Shown: positions 38,013 through 49,787, numbered from the stretch's first letter. The stretch is DNA of 64,000 nt from Amycolatopsis acididurans (GCF_012328925.1 NZ_JAAXLS010000013.1:62001-126000), one strand, 5' to 3'. The notes: generated by a model not told the origin, from the sequence alone. Program-made: numbers and translations.

Positions 38013-38801
38013 TCAGTTCGGGAACGGGCGGGGCCCCGGTGCCGGGAAGGATCCCGGGGCCGGGGCCTCGTTCAATTCGATACCGAACCGTACGCGGTAG
38101 GCCGTCAAGATCTCCTCGCCAACCAGTACCCGCTCGACCCGCTCGCCGTCCACGGTTTCGATGAGTTTGTCCCCGGCCAGGGTGATACGGCCGCCCGGCG
38201 CCTGCAGCGAACACAGCAGCCCCGTGGTGAAGTGCGACTCCGGGGAGGTGGCCTGCCACCAGCAGGTGGGCGCGAAGTCCCGCAGTTCCCGCGGCCGTTG
38301 CTCCAGTCGGTACGCAGGACGCCCGGCGTGCCGGACGTCGAGGTCGCCCTGCGGAGTCTCGGATACCACCACCTCGCCCTCGGGGTCCTGCTGTGGCTCA
38401 CGCGAGTCTAGCCGCACCGGGTACCGCGCGAACCGCCCGAAGCCGACGTCGGCGAGCCACGGCTCGGGCAGGTCGACGCGCAGGGCCATGTGGTCGAACG
38501 GCGGCCCGTACCGCTCGCCGTTCCACACGCGCGCCGACAGCAGCGTCACCTCGAAACCCAGCTCGCGCAGCAGCGCCGCGAACAGGCCGTTCAGCTCGTA
38601 ACAGAACCCGCCGCGGCGGCGGCGCACGACCTTGTCGAACAGCGCGTCCTCCGCCAGTTCGACGGGCTCGCGCAGGTGCACGCTGAGGTTCTCGAACGGA
38701 ACGGTGGCCAGGTGCCGTGCCTGCAGCTCGCGCAGGGCCTCGGCGGACGGGGCCGCCGGCCGGTCCGCGCCGATCCGGTCGAGGTAGGCGTCGACGTCCA
38801 T
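38013..38801 (-). CDS. Arylamine N-acetyltransferase
   Basis: 262-residue NAT that transfers acetyl from acetyl-CoA to aromatic amines or hydrazines. The catalytic triad is Cys67 (RGGFCYELN), His104 (FDHMALRV) and Asp118 (LADVGFG). It is the last gene before the iron box. Four bases separate it from the upstream MFS gene, suggesting cotranscription. Confidence 0.93.
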   Translation of the reverse strand: MDVDAYLDRIGADRPAAPSAEALRELQARHLATVPFENLSVHLREPVELAEDALFDKVVRRRRGGFCYELNGLFAALLRELGFEVTLLSARVWNGERYGPPFDHMALRVDLPEPWLADVGFGRFARYPVRLDSREPQQDPEGEVVVSETPQGDLDVRHAGRPAYRLEQRPRELRDFAPTCWWQATSPESHFTTGLLCSLQAPGGRITLAGDKLIETVDGERVERVLVGEEILTAYRVRFGIELNEAPAPGSFPAPGPRPFPN

Positions 38802-38805
38802 CCGG

Positions 38806-40011
38806 CTACCGTCCCACCTCCGCCGCGGTGGCGGTCAAGCGTTTTCCGAGCACGACGAGCAGTGCCGCGACGAGCATGCCGAGCGCGCCGGCGAGCACGA
38901 ACGTCCGGCCCAGTCCGGTCGCCTCGACCACGGGCTGGGCGATCAGTGGCGAGGCGAACTGGCCGAGGAACAGCGCCGAGGTCAGCAGCCCGAGCGCGCG
39001 GGTGCGGTCGGCGGGCGCCACCGACGACACGACCCAGCCGTTGAGCGTCGGGTTCTGCAGGCCGATGCCGAGACCCACGACGACCATGCCCAGCGCCGCG
39101 ACCCACAGCGAACCCGCCACCCCGACCACGATCAGGCCGACGGCGTAGGCCGCGAACAACGTCACGGCGAGCACGCGGAAGTTGCACCGCGCACGCAGCC
39201 GCCGGAAGTTCAGGCCGATCACCGTCATCACGAGATTGACCGCGGCGATCAGCGCGCCGGTGACCACCGGGCCCGCGTGGCCGACCTGCGCAAGCCAGAA
39301 CGGGGCCTGCGTCGGCACCGTGTAGAAGACGACGACACCCCCCAGCATCAGCGCGTACAGCGCGAGCAGCCGCGGTTTCCACACCCCGTCGCCCGGGCCG
39401 GCCCCGCCCGTCGGCTCCTCCTGGACGGTGGGCTCGGGGACGTAGCGAAGCACCAGGACCAGAATCGGCAACGCCAGCAGGTAGATCCCGAACGGGCCGC
39501 GCCAGCTCAGCGCGGCGAGCAGCCCGCCGAGCAGCAACGCGACGACGCCGCCGAAACCCATCGCCGCACCCTGCCAGCCCAGCACCCGGCCGTGCTCATG
39601 CACGGAGTAGTGGTCGGCCAGCAACGCCGTCGACGTGGTCATGATCCCGGCGATACCGACGCCGAGCAGCGCCCGACCGATCAGCAGGCCCGGCAGCCAG
39701 TCCAGCACGAGTCCCGAAGCGCCGCCCAGGACGTAGAGCACCAGGCAGGCGGTCAGCACCCGCACGCGGCCCACCCGTCCGCTGAGCCTGGCGAGCACGG
39801 GGGCGGAGAGCATGATGGCCAGGCCGGGCAGGGTGAGCACGAGGCGCACGAGCAGGGCTGCGTGCGGCACGGCCGCGAAATGTCGTTCCATTCCCGGCAG
39901 CGCGGGGGTGATCGTCGCGCTCGCCATGATCGTCATGGTGCTGACTCCGAGCAGCGTCGCGAGCATCGAGCGGGGGCGTGCCCGCGTGGCGAGCGTCGTC
40001 GTCCGTGTCAT
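38806..40011 (-). CDS. MFS transporter
   Basis: 401-residue transporter with about twelve helices, resembling YnfM/CynX-like exporters. ATG 40011 (MTRTTTLATR) is chosen because the open frame upstream runs through the sodA terminator and is not membrane-like. Substrate unknown. It is followed by the NAT gene. Confidence 0.88.
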   Translation of the reverse strand: MTRTTTLATRARPRSMLATLLGVSTMTIMASATITPALPGMERHFAAVPHAALLVRLVLTLPGLAIMLSAPVLARLSGRVGRVRVLTACLVLYVLGGASGLVLDWLPGLLIGRALLGVGIAGIMTTSTALLADHYSVHEHGRVLGWQGAAMGFGGVVALLLGGLLAALSWRGPFGIYLLALPILVLVLRYVPEPTVQEEPTGGAGPGDGVWKPRLLALYALMLGGVVVFYTVPTQAPFWLAQVGHAGPVVTGALIAAVNLVMTVIGLNFRRLRARCNFRVLAVTLFAAYAVGLIVVGVAGSLWVAALGMVVVGLGIGLQNPTLNGWVVSSVAPADRTRALGLLTSALFLGQFASPLIAQPVVEATGLGRTFVLAGALGMLVAALLVVLGKRLTATAAEVGR

Positions 40012-40055
40012 GCCATCGACGCTAAAACCTGGAGTATGGTCGAGGTCAATGCGCG

Positions 40056-40086
40056 AAAAAAGGGCCCTCCCGCGTGGGAGGGCCCT
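40056..40086 (-). terminator. Rho-independent terminator of sodA
   Basis: AGGGCCCTCCC and its complement form a perfect 11-bp stem with a four-base loop GCGT (40061-40086). On the minus strand it is followed by six T residues. It begins 15 bases after the sodA stop. Confidence 0.9.
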
Positions 40087-40100
40087 GGTACGGCGAGCCG

Positions 40101-40721
40101 TCAGAGAAGCAGGCCGTTGCCGCCGGAGACGGCGTTGTCGAACCGCTTGCTGATCTCCGCCCAGTTGTAGATGTTCCAGAGCGCCTTGACGTAGTCCGCC
40201 TTGACGTTCTTGTAGTCGAGGTAGAAAGCGTGCTCCCACACGTCGACCAGCAGGATCGGCACGGTCGGCAGGATCAGGTTGTTGTGGTGGTCGCGCAGCT
40301 GCTGGGTGATCAGCGTCTTGCCGACCGGGTCCCAGGACAGCGCGGCCCAGCCGTTGCCCTGGATCGTGGTGGCGACCGCGTTGAACTGCGCCTGGAACTT
40401 GTCGAACGAGCCGAAGGCGTCGTCGATGGCCGAAGCCAGCTCGCCGGTCGGCTTGTCGCCGCCCTCCGGCGAGAGGATCTTCCACCAGACGACGTGGTTG
40501 GCGTGGCCGGCGAGGTTGAAGGCCAGCGTGGTCTCCAGGCCGACGATGCCGCCGAAGTCACCCTTGTCGCGCGCCTCGGCGAGCTTGTCGAGGGTGTCGT
40601 TCGCGCCCTTGACGTAGGTGGCGTGGTGCTTGCTGTGGTGCAGCTCGTTGATCTGACCGGAGATGTGCGGAGCCAGGGCGCCGTAGTCGTAGTCGAGATC
40701 GGGAAGCTCGTACCGGGCCAT
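40101..40721 (-). CDS. Superoxide dismutase (Fe/Mn)
   Basis: 206-residue enzyme that converts superoxide to peroxide and oxygen. Metal ligands are His28, His76, Asp160 and His164 (DVWEHAFY). ATG 40721 follows an AAGGAGGG ribosome site. Fe or Mn cannot be decided from sequence. A GCTAC dyad (40755-40771) lies in the promoter region. Terminates at the strong hairpin 40061-40086. Confidence 0.95.
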   Translation of the reverse strand: MARYELPDLDYDYGALAPHISGQINELHHSKHHATYVKGANDTLDKLAEARDKGDFGGIVGLETTLAFNLAGHANHVVWWKILSPEGGDKPTGELASAIDDAFGSFDKFQAQFNAVATTIQGNGWAALSWDPVGKTLITQQLRDHHNNLILPTVPILLVDVWEHAFYLDYKNVKADYVKALWNIYNWAEISKRFDNAVSGGNGLLL

Positions 40722-40754
40722 CAGCCCTCCTTCTTCTTTGACGCAAGATTCCTC

Positions 40755-40771
40755 GCTACCAACCTAGTAGC
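40755..40771. promoter_or_regulatory. Dyad upstream of sodA
   Basis: GCTAC-seven bases-GTAGC, perfect 5-bp arms, 34 bases upstream of the start. It overlaps the likely promoter. Weak by itself. Confidence 0.35.
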
Positions 40772-40883
40772 AAGGGCAGTCGGTGGCTAACCGGGGAGCG
40801 GCCTTTGTCCGGACTCCGGGAAGCACCTGCCGCACAGCCTGCAATCTCGATATAGCTGGAGGTCAACAGGGGTGTAAGCGTGA

Positions 40884-41525
40884 TCACCCGAGATCCGCCA
40901 GTACGGCGATGTTGCACTCAAATGCCGCCCTGACCTCGTGCACGATGCGTACTCGCTCGTCCGTGTCCCACGGCGTGCTGTCCAGCAGCGCGCGGTAGCG
41001 CTTGCGAAACGCCGGGGTGCTTTCGATGTCGAAGTGGTAGAACAGCGCGCCCGGCCCCTCGACGTCGTAGGTGTCCTTCAGCAGCCGCCGCACCACCTGG
41101 CCGCCGGCGAGATCGCCGAGGTAGCGGGTGTAGTGGTGGGCGACGTAGCCGCCGGCCCAGTTGTGCGCGACCGTCCGGATGCGACGGACGTAGTCCTCGG
41201 TGGCGGGCACCGGCTCGATCGAGGTGCGCCAGTCCGGCCCGATCAGGAACTCGAGGTCCGCGGCCAGTGCCGGAACCCGGCGCAGCTCGTCGAACACGAA
41301 CGACCCGCCCTTGGGGTGGTCGATCATGGCGTCCGAGGCGGCTTCGATGGCCTCGTAGATGAAGTAGTACTGCGCCGCGAGCCGCGCGTAGTCGGCCAGC
41401 GTCAGCTCGCCGTCGAGCAGGCGCACCATGAAACGGGAGTCGTTGGCGCGTTCGTGCACGGTTCTGGTGGACTCGCGCAGCGTGACCGAGAACGGGGTCT
41501 GTTCGACTGTCAGGGGAGCCGCCAT
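40884..41525 (-). CDS. Biliverdin-producing heme oxygenase
   Basis: 213-residue enzyme that opens heme to biliverdin, CO and iron, for iron scavenging. The axial His24 is in RTVHERANDS, and the distal-helix Gly-rich motif is GDLAGGQVVRR. ATG 41525 (MAAPLTVEQT) is chosen because the iron-box dyad would otherwise be inside the coding region. Confidence 0.92.
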   Translation of the reverse strand: MAAPLTVEQTPFSVTLRESTRTVHERANDSRFMVRLLDGELTLADYARLAAQYYFIYEAIEAASDAMIDHPKGGSFVFDELRRVPALAADLEFLIGPDWRTSIEPVPATEDYVRRIRTVAHNWAGGYVAHHYTRYLGDLAGGQVVRRLLKDTYDVEGPGALFYHFDIESTPAFRKRYRALLDSTPWDTDERVRIVHEVRAAFECNIAVLADLG

Positions 41526-41553
41526 GGATTCGAGACTAAGCGGGCGTGGCAAC

Positions 41554-41567
41554 TTAGGCTAGCCTAA
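41554..41567. promoter_or_regulatory. IdeR/DtxR-type iron box of the heme oxygenase gene
   Basis: TTAGGCTAGCCTAA is a perfect 14-bp palindrome that matches 13 of 14 positions of the iron-box right part. It is 29-42 bases upstream of the heme oxygenase start. Confidence 0.7.
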
Positions 41568-41575
41568 TGACCCGA

Positions 41576-43075
41576 TCAGAGGTCTACCGGCCAGGTGTGC
41601 ACCGGCTCGTCCGTGGAAGCCAGCTCCAGGTACCTGCCCAGCATCTGGCTCAGCGCGGACTCCCGGTCGGCGCCGTGCCGCTCCGCCAGCGCCACGGTCT
41701 CGCGCTGCCACCACGACCCGTTGCGCTGGGTGAGACAGCGCTGCTCGATCACCCCGAGGTACCGGTCGATCGCCGTGCTGGACACCTCAGCCGAGCGTAG
41801 CCCCTCGTGTGCCAGCGGCAGCAGCACGCGCAGTGTCAGCTCGTCCGGCGGAATCCAGCCGATGCCCGGCCAGTACAGCTGCGCGTCGAAGCCGTTGCGC
41901 GCACCGGCGTAGAGGTTCTCCTCCGCGGCCTGGAACGACATCTGTGTCCATAGTGGACGATCTTCGTCGGCGAGTGCGCGCTGCGCGCCGAAGAAGAAAG
42001 CGGCGTTGGCCATCATGTCGAGCACCGTCGGGCCCGCGGGCAGTACCCGGTTTTCCACACGCAGATGCGGTTTTCCGTCCACCAGGTCGTAAACCGGGCG
42101 GTTCCACCGCCACACGGTGCCGTTGTGCAGGCGTAGCTCCGTCAGCTTCGGCGCCTGTCCGGACTCCAGCGCGTCGACCGGGTCCTCGGAGTCGGTCTCG
42201 GGCAGCAGACCGGGGAAATAGCGGACGTTCTCCTCGAACAGGTCGAAGATCGAGGTGATCCACCGCTCGCCGAACCACACCCTCGGGCGCACGCCCTGGT
42301 TCTTCAGCTCCTCCGGGCGGGTGTCGGTGGACTGGAGGAACAACGGGATCCTGGTCTCGTGCCACAACGCCTTTCCCAGCAGGAACGGCGAGTTCGAGCC
42401 GACCGCGACCTGAATCCCGGCAAGACACTGAGCGGCGTTCCAGTGCGCGGCGAACTCCTCGGGCGCGACCTGCAGGTGCAGCTGTACCGAGGTGCACGCG
42501 GCCTCGGGCAGAATCGATTCGGAATAGGTGTGCAGCCGCTCCGGCGGATGCCCGGCCAGCGGGGCGCCGTCCAGCGACAGTGTCATCTGCTCGCCGCGCG
42601 CCGCGAAGATCTGGTCGTTGAGCATCGTGTAACGCGTGCTGTTGGTGATCCACTTCTGATCGAAGTGATCGTGCGTCAGCGTGGGCAGAATGCCGATCAT
42701 GGCGAGCCGGGCGCCCGAGTCGCCCGCCTTCTTCGCCGCCTCGCCAAGGAATCCGCGAAGATCGTGTTCCAGATCGAGTGCCGAGTTTCCGGCCAGTGGT
42801 CGCGGTGGGACGTTGAGTTCGATGTTGTGCTGGGACAGTTCGGTGGTGAACGACGGGTCGTCCAGCGCGTCGAGGACCTGGAAGTTGCACATCGAAGGGC
42901 GCAGACCCGCGTCGACGAGGTTCAGCTCGACTTCGAGCCCGATATGTCTTCGCGGGAAGGAAAATCCGCCCTCGGTCAGCATCCTGCCCAGTGTGTCCAG
43001 ACAGCGCTGGACCTTGCGGCGGTATCTCGCACGGTCGCGTGGGTTGAAGTCATCCGCCGAAAGATCCTGGCCCAT
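41576..43075 (-). CDS. Glutamate-cysteine ligase family (GCS2) protein
   Basis: 499-residue ATP-dependent ligase-like protein. ATG 43075 (MGQDLSADD) is preferred to the longer frame. GCS2 landmarks are GLEVELNLVD near 46-55, the substrate-pocket NIELNVPPRPL, and TSVQLHLQV. Actinobacteria make mycothiol, not glutathione, so it may make gamma-glutamylcysteine (as for ergothioneine) or another gamma-glutamyl product; no such cluster is beside it. Confidence 0.85.
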   Translation of the reverse strand: MGQDLSADDFNPRDRARYRRKVQRCLDTLGRMLTEGGFSFPRRHIGLEVELNLVDAGLRPSMCNFQVLDALDDPSFTTELSQHNIELNVPPRPLAGNSALDLEHDLRGFLGEAAKKAGDSGARLAMIGILPTLTHDHFDQKWITNSTRYTMLNDQIFAARGEQMTLSLDGAPLAGHPPERLHTYSESILPEAACTSVQLHLQVAPEEFAAHWNAAQCLAGIQVAVGSNSPFLLGKALWHETRIPLFLQSTDTRPEELKNQGVRPRVWFGERWITSIFDLFEENVRYFPGLLPETDSEDPVDALESGQAPKLTELRLHNGTVWRWNRPVYDLVDGKPHLRVENRVLPAGPTVLDMMANAAFFFGAQRALADEDRPLWTQMSFQAAEENLYAGARNGFDAQLYWPGIGWIPPDELTLRVLLPLAHEGLRSAEVSSTAIDRYLGVIEQRCLTQRNGSWWQRETVALAERHGADRESALSQMLGRYLELASTDEPVHTWPVDL

Positions 43076-43281
43076 GCCTTCCCTGCTTCTCATCGCCCGG
43101 GCGTCGCGGGGTCTGGGGACTGTTGCCCGGCGGACAACAGTTGCACAGCAACGCGAACTGGGGCTATCGGCCAAATTGGTGCAGTACGTTGGTCGAGTCT
43201 GACTAAGCGCGAGGCTGCGCCGTTCGTCGTAGGGCTACCCGACTCGTTCGGAGCAATGACCCTCGGGCCAGACTCGTCCTT

Positions 43282-44079
43282 GTGGCGCAGCTGATCTCCG
43301 TACACGACGTGGCCGACCCCCGGCTCGATGACTTCCGTGACCTCACGACGGCCGACCGCAGGCCCGACCGCCCCGGCGGCCGCGGGTTCGTGATCGCCGA
43401 GGGGACGGTGGTGGTCCGTCGTCTGCTCGCGTCCGGTTACCCGGTTCGCGCGTTGTTAGGCGTCGAACGCCGGATCAGTGATCTGGAACCCGATCTGGCC
43501 GGATTCGAGGTGCCCGCGTACGTCGCCTCGGCCGACGTGATGGCCGGGGTCGTCGGTTTTCATCTCAACCGCGGCGTGCTCGCGGTCGCCGGCCGTGCGC
43601 CACAACCGTCCGTCGTGGACATCCTCGCCGGCTCCCGGGTGGTCGCGGTGCTCGAAGGTGTCGGCGATCACGAGAACCTCGGCGCGTTGTTCCGCAACGC
43701 GGCCGCGCTCGGCGTCGGTGGCGTGCTGCTCGGTGCGGGCTGCGCCGATCCGTTGTACAGACGCAGTGTGCGAGTTTCGATGGGCAATGTGCTGCGCGTG
43801 CCCTTCGCCCGGCTGGAGCCGTGGCCCGATGGTCTGTCCACAGTCCGGGAAAGCGGTTTCACGATCGCCGCGCTGACTCCCCGGCCGGACTCGGTCGCGC
43901 TGCGCGAACTGACCGGGAAGCGGGTCGCGTTGCTGTTCGGTTCGGAAGGCCCGGGACTCACCGAGGAGGCGATCGCGGCCGCCGACGTCACCGTGCGCAT
44001 CCCGATGGCGGACGGGGTCGATTCGCTCAATGTCGCCACGGCGGCCGCCATCGCGTTCTACGAGACCGCCGGGCGGTAA
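43282..44079 (+). CDS. TrmH/SpoU-type RNA 2'-O-methyltransferase (Rv0881-like)
   Basis: 265-residue SAM-dependent SPOUT methyltransferase. Motifs are GFVIAEGTVVVRRLL (N-terminal substrate-binding part), EGVGDHENLGALFRNA (motif 1, Asn and Arg), LFGSEGPGL (motif 2) and IPMADGVDSLNVATAAAI (motif 3). Likely methylates ribose in rRNA or tRNA. Confidence 0.92.
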   Translation: MAQLISVHDVADPRLDDFRDLTTADRRPDRPGGRGFVIAEGTVVVRRLLASGYPVRALLGVERRISDLEPDLAGFEVPAYVASADVMAGVVGFHLNRGVLAVAGRAPQPSVVDILAGSRVVAVLEGVGDHENLGALFRNAAALGVGGVLLGAGCADPLYRRSVRVSMGNVLRVPFARLEPWPDGLSTVRESGFTIAALTPRPDSVALRELTGKRVALLFGSEGPGLTEEAIAAADVTVRIPMADGVDSLNVATAAAIAFYETAGR

Positions 44080-44117
44080 GTTGTGCTCGTTCTGAGAGCC
44101 GGGGGAGGAGGCAGCGG

Positions 44118-44732
44118 GTGGAGCTGCGGATCCGCGAGGAACGGGCCGTGCTCAAGGGGCATGGCGAGGCCTACACGCGGGAGATCGATCCGCACAGTCT
44201 CGCGCTGGGCGCCGAGCTTTCCGATGCGCTGCACGAATGGGCGCGGGTCGCCTCGGCGGTGCGTCGCGCGGCGGAGGCGGGTGACCCCGGCGAGGCCGCG
44301 GCGGTCGTGTCGCGGCGCGGGCAGCAGCTCGCGGCGAAGGTGGCGACCGTGATGGGGACTCCGGTGCACTACATCGATCCGGTCACCGATGAGGAGACAG
44401 TCGTGCCGCCGTTGTTGCCGGACGAGGCCGAGCCGTCGCTGCGGCGCCGGTTGTTCGGCACCGGAGAGGCGGAGCCGACGCCGTGGGGCACCGGCCTCGT
44501 CGTGTCGGCGTTCATCGCGGTCGTGGTGATCACCGCGATGCTCGCGCTCGCCGTGACGCTGGCCGCTGAGACCGCGGACTGGCTGGTGCTGCTCGCGTCG
44601 GTCGTGGTGACCGCCGGGATCGCGCCGTCGCTGTGGCTGACGCGGCGGCTGCCGATCATCCGGTGGATCTCGCTGGGCGCGGCCGCCGGTGTGGTGCTCT
44701 CGTGGTTCGGGGTTCTCGCGATCGTCTTCTAG
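44118..44732 (+). CDS. DUF2537 membrane protein (Rv0882-like)
   Basis: 204-residue protein: a soluble N-terminal ~125 residues and then three membrane helices near 128-150, 157-172 and 180-203. GTG 44118 follows GGGGGAGGAGG at 44101-44111. Function unknown, but conserved next to the methyltransferase. Confidence 0.83.
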   Translation: MELRIREERAVLKGHGEAYTREIDPHSLALGAELSDALHEWARVASAVRRAAEAGDPGEAAAVVSRRGQQLAAKVATVMGTPVHYIDPVTDEETVVPPLLPDEAEPSLRRRLFGTGEAEPTPWGTGLVVSAFIAVVVITAMLALAVTLAAETADWLVLLASVVVTAGIAPSLWLTRRLPIIRWISLGAAAGVVLSWFGVLAIVF

Positions 44733-44741
44733 ATTGGGGCC

Positions 44742-45104
44742 ATGGCCAGTGACCCGCTGCCGCGCCTGCGTGCGTTGTGCCTCGCGTTGCCGGAGACCAC
44801 GGAACGGTTGAGCCACGGCGAGCCGACGTGGTTCGTGCGCGGCAGGAAGACGTTCGTGATGTACGCCGATCACCATCACGACGACCGGCTGGCGTTCTGG
44901 TGCGCCGCGCCGCCGGGCGCGCAGGAGCAGATGACCGGCGAGGAACCGGAACGGTTCTTCCGGCCGCCGTACGTGGGGCACCGCGGCTGGCTCGGGGTGT
45001 GGCTCGACGTGCGGGTGGACTGGGCCGAGATCGGCGAGATCGTGACCGGTGCCTACCGCGTCATCGCACCCAAGACCTTGGTCGCCAGGCTGGACGGTCC
45101 CTAA
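44742..45104 (+). CDS. MmcQ/YjbR-family protein
   Basis: 120-residue alpha/beta protein (LCLALPETTERLSHGEPTWFVRG, here only by its core ALPETxE and GEPTWFV; ending YRVIAPKTL). The CyaY-like YjbR fold is sometimes called DNA-binding, but no function is proven. Its TAA interlocks with the sepH stop. Confidence 0.85.
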   Translation: MASDPLPRLRALCLALPETTERLSHGEPTWFVRGRKTFVMYADHHHDDRLAFWCAAPPGAQEQMTGEEPERFFRPPYVGHRGWLGVWLDVRVDWAEIGEIVTGAYRVIAPKTLVARLDGP

Positions 45105-45943
45105 CCCCGCTGGGAGCGGACGCCCAGCAGGACGTCCTCCCAGGCCGGGACGGCCGGATGCGACTTCTTAGACTTCGGCTTCGCGGCGGGCTTCGGTGTC
45201 GGCGCGCCCGGAAGCGTCTGCTGGCCGTCCTCGGTACCAGTGGACGCCGCGGGCTGCTCCGGCTCCGGCTCGGGCTCCTCCGCCACCGGCTCCGGCTCCG
45301 GCTCCGGCGCCGCGGGCTCGGCCTCCGCGATCTCGGGCTCGACGGCACGCAACGTGCGTGGAGCGCGGTTCGGGTCCAGCAGGTCCTCGGCCTGCTCGTC
45401 CAGCGCGGCGACCGTGCCGCCGTGCGCGCCCGGCGAGAACGACCAGTGCGCGGCCAGCTCGGAACGCCCGGTCTGCCAGCGCAGTTCGACGACCCACTTG
45501 CCGTCGTCGCCCTTCCAGGAGTCCCATTCGGCCTGCGAGTAGTCCTGCCCGCGCACGCCGAAGGCGTACGCCACGACCTCCGTCAGCGAGCGCACGTCCG
45601 GACCGTCCTCGCGCACCGGATGCGCCGCCTGTGCCAGCTCCGCGGTGCGCGAACGCTCCAGCAGCACGGGATAGGCGAACCGCTCGACCCGCGCCACAGC
45701 CACGCCCGCGGTCTCCGCCACCTGCTCGACGGATTCGCCGGCCCGGATGCGGGCCTGAATCTCCCGTGGTCGCATTTGGCTCTCCATCTCGATTTCGATC
45801 TGACCGAGCCGGGTGATATCGCCCCTCGCGGCCGCCCTCAGCCTCTCATCCGCGGGCAGGAGGAAACGCTCGCGGCGCGCCGGGTCTTCGCACACGATGG
45901 ACTTCCCGTCCTCGTGCAGCCCGACTACCCTCAGCGCTCGCAT
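45101..45943 (-). CDS. sepH: Septation protein SepH (DUF3071)
   Basis: 280-residue cell-division protein that promotes FtsZ assembly in actinobacteria. ATG 45943 (MRALRVVGLH) follows a GGCGAGGAGGCGAGG ribosome site. The N-terminal DUF3071 domain covers 1-170 with a helix-turn-helix (about 62-90). A Glu/Pro repeat region follows, and a conserved basic C-terminal tail (KPKSKKSHPAVPAWEDVLLG, shortened to SKKSHPAVPAWEDVLLG). Confidence 0.92.
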   Translation of the reverse strand: MRALRVVGLHEDGKSIVCEDPARRERFLLPADERLRAAARGDITRLGQIEIEMESQMRPREIQARIRAGESVEQVAETAGVAVARVERFAYPVLLERSRTAELAQAAHPVREDGPDVRSLTEVVAYAFGVRGQDYSQAEWDSWKGDDGKWVVELRWQTGRSELAAHWSFSPGAHGGTVAALDEQAEDLLDPNRAPRTLRAVEPEIAEAEPAAPEPEPEPVAEEPEPEPEQPAASTGTEDGQQTLPGAPTPKPAAKPKSKKSHPAVPAWEDVLLGVRSQRG

Positions 45944-46130
45944 CCTCGCCTCCTCGCCGACTTCACCTTTGTGGGTAATAACGGTAGAGCGGCGCGTCGG
46001 CTTGACGCGTAAGGCGCGCCGATTCCACGCTACCCAATTGTTGATCTTCAGGCATGAACGGTGACCAAGCCCGCTCAACACGCCTCGCGCGCAGCGTCAC
46101 GAAGGGGCGAATCTCGGGCAGTATTCGTCC

Positions 46131-48353
<2,223 letters not shown>

Positions 48354-49703
48354 TCATGCACGCCAGCCCCCTTCATCCACACCGCCGGGGATGGGTGCCG
48401 CCGGGTCGTACGGGGTGCGGGTGAAGACGAAGGTCGCCAGGTCGAGATGCGTCGGTGTGCCGTCGGAGGCACGCCCGACCCGCAACGTCTCGCCCGCGTA
48501 GTACCCGTCGAGACCGAGCCACGCGTCGTCGCCGAGGGGACGGAACCGCGACGCCCGCCCGGCGCCGCGCACCGGATCGAGGCTGAGCATCCCGTCCGGA
48601 ATCACGCGTAGCAGGTACGGCGTCGGTCCCCAGTGCCAGAGCCCGGTCAGCGGCATCAGCGCGGGGTCTACTTCGGACGGCCGCCATTCCGCGGGCAGGT
48701 TCGGCTCGTGCTCGTCGGCGATCGTGATCAGGTCGATCGCCAGCGCGAGGATCGCGGGCCCGGACGTGGTGTTGGCCAGCACCAGCGCGCCCGTCCCGGT
48801 GCCGGAATCGGTGATGGTGCAGGCGAGGAACCCCGGCATGGAACCGGTGTGCCCGGCCAGCCGCCGTCCCTGGTGGCGCACGAGCTGAAGGCCGAGGCCG
48901 TACCCCGCGGTCCACGAGTCGCCCTCGTCCACGGTCGCGACGGCGCGCATCTCGGCGACGGTGTCGGGGTGCAGCACCTCGCCCGTGTGCCCGCCGACGA
49001 ACGCGGTCCACCGCGCGAGGTCGTTGACCGTCGACCACAGCTGTCCCGCCGGGGCCATCGCCCCGGCGTCCGGGGTGGGCTCCGGCAGCAGCACGTCCGC
49101 GTACGGGTGCACCGCCCAGCCGCGCGCGTGCCGTCCCTCCGGATGCGGGCTCGTGCGCGTCATGCCCAGCGGCCTGAGGATCTCCGCGCGCACCACGTCC
49201 AGCCAGCTCGTTCCCCGGTGACGCGCGAGCAGTTCACCGAGCACGCCGTAGCCGACGTTGGAGTAGTGGAAACGGCTGCCCGGACGGTTCTTCACCGCGT
49301 CCGAGGTCAGGCTCGCCTCCAGCGTGTCCCAGCTGCCGCCGGGGCTGCGTTCCCACCACGAACCCGGCGACTCCGACGTGAGCCCGCCGGTGTGCGACAG
49401 CAGCTGCGCGATCGTGGCCGAGCCGAAGCCGGTGCCGGGCACGTGCTTGTCGAGCGGATCGTTGAGGTCGAGCCTGCCCTCGTCGCGTAACCGCATGACC
49501 GCGGCGGCGACCAGCGACTTCGTGATCGAGCCGAGCCGGTACTGGGTGTCGTTGTCCGGCGGTGTGCCCTCCACGGTGCCCCGCGCACCGGACCAGGTCA
49601 GCTCGCCGTCGCGCACGACGCCGGCGACGATCGACGGGACCCGTGCGGCGGACTGTTCGGTCGCGAGCCGGCGGAGCAGGGCGAATTCGGTGCTGGACAG
49701 CAT
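48354..49703 (-). CDS. Serine hydrolase, class C beta-lactamase-like
   Basis: 449-residue hydrolase. The SxxK motif SITK is near residue 59, the second motif is YSNVGYG near 145 (Tyr-Ser-Asn), and the third, HTG, is in GHTGSMPG near 290. The C-terminal ~120 residues are a beta domain. No signal peptide is seen, so a cytoplasmic esterase or D-aminopeptidase-like role is likely. ATG 49703 (MLSSTEFALL). Confidence 0.88.
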   Translation of the reverse strand: MLSSTEFALLRRLATEQSAARVPSIVAGVVRDGELTWSGARGTVEGTPPDNDTQYRLGSITKSLVAAAVMRLRDEGRLDLNDPLDKHVPGTGFGSATIAQLLSHTGGLTSESPGSWWERSPGGSWDTLEASLTSDAVKNRPGSRFHYSNVGYGVLGELLARHRGTSWLDVVRAEILRPLGMTRTSPHPEGRHARGWAVHPYADVLLPEPTPDAGAMAPAGQLWSTVNDLARWTAFVGGHTGEVLHPDTVAEMRAVATVDEGDSWTAGYGLGLQLVRHQGRRLAGHTGSMPGFLACTITDSGTGTGALVLANTTSGPAILALAIDLITIADEHEPNLPAEWRPSEVDPALMPLTGLWHWGPTPYLLRVIPDGMLSLDPVRGAGRASRFRPLGDDAWLGLDGYYAGETLRVGRASDGTPTHLDLATFVFTRTPYDPAAPIPGGVDEGGWRA

Positions 49704-49740
49704 GCGGACATTCTGCCCTCGCTTGCTCCGCCCCCATGGC

Positions 49741-49787
49741 GTGAGGGACCCCCTCGTGGTGGATGGCGCCACGAGGGGGTCCCTCAC
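49741..49787 (-). terminator. 19-bp perfect hairpin downstream of the citrate synthase gene
   Basis: GTGAGGGACCCCCTCGTGG (49741-49759) and its exact complement (49769-49787) with a nine-base loop. It is 10 bases after the citrate synthase stop, so it is the likely terminator; GC-rich, no U-tract. Confidence 0.75.

Noticed and set aside
40012..40485. N-terminal extension of the MFS transporter at 38806
   Set aside because: It would read through the sodA terminator and sodA coding region antisense.
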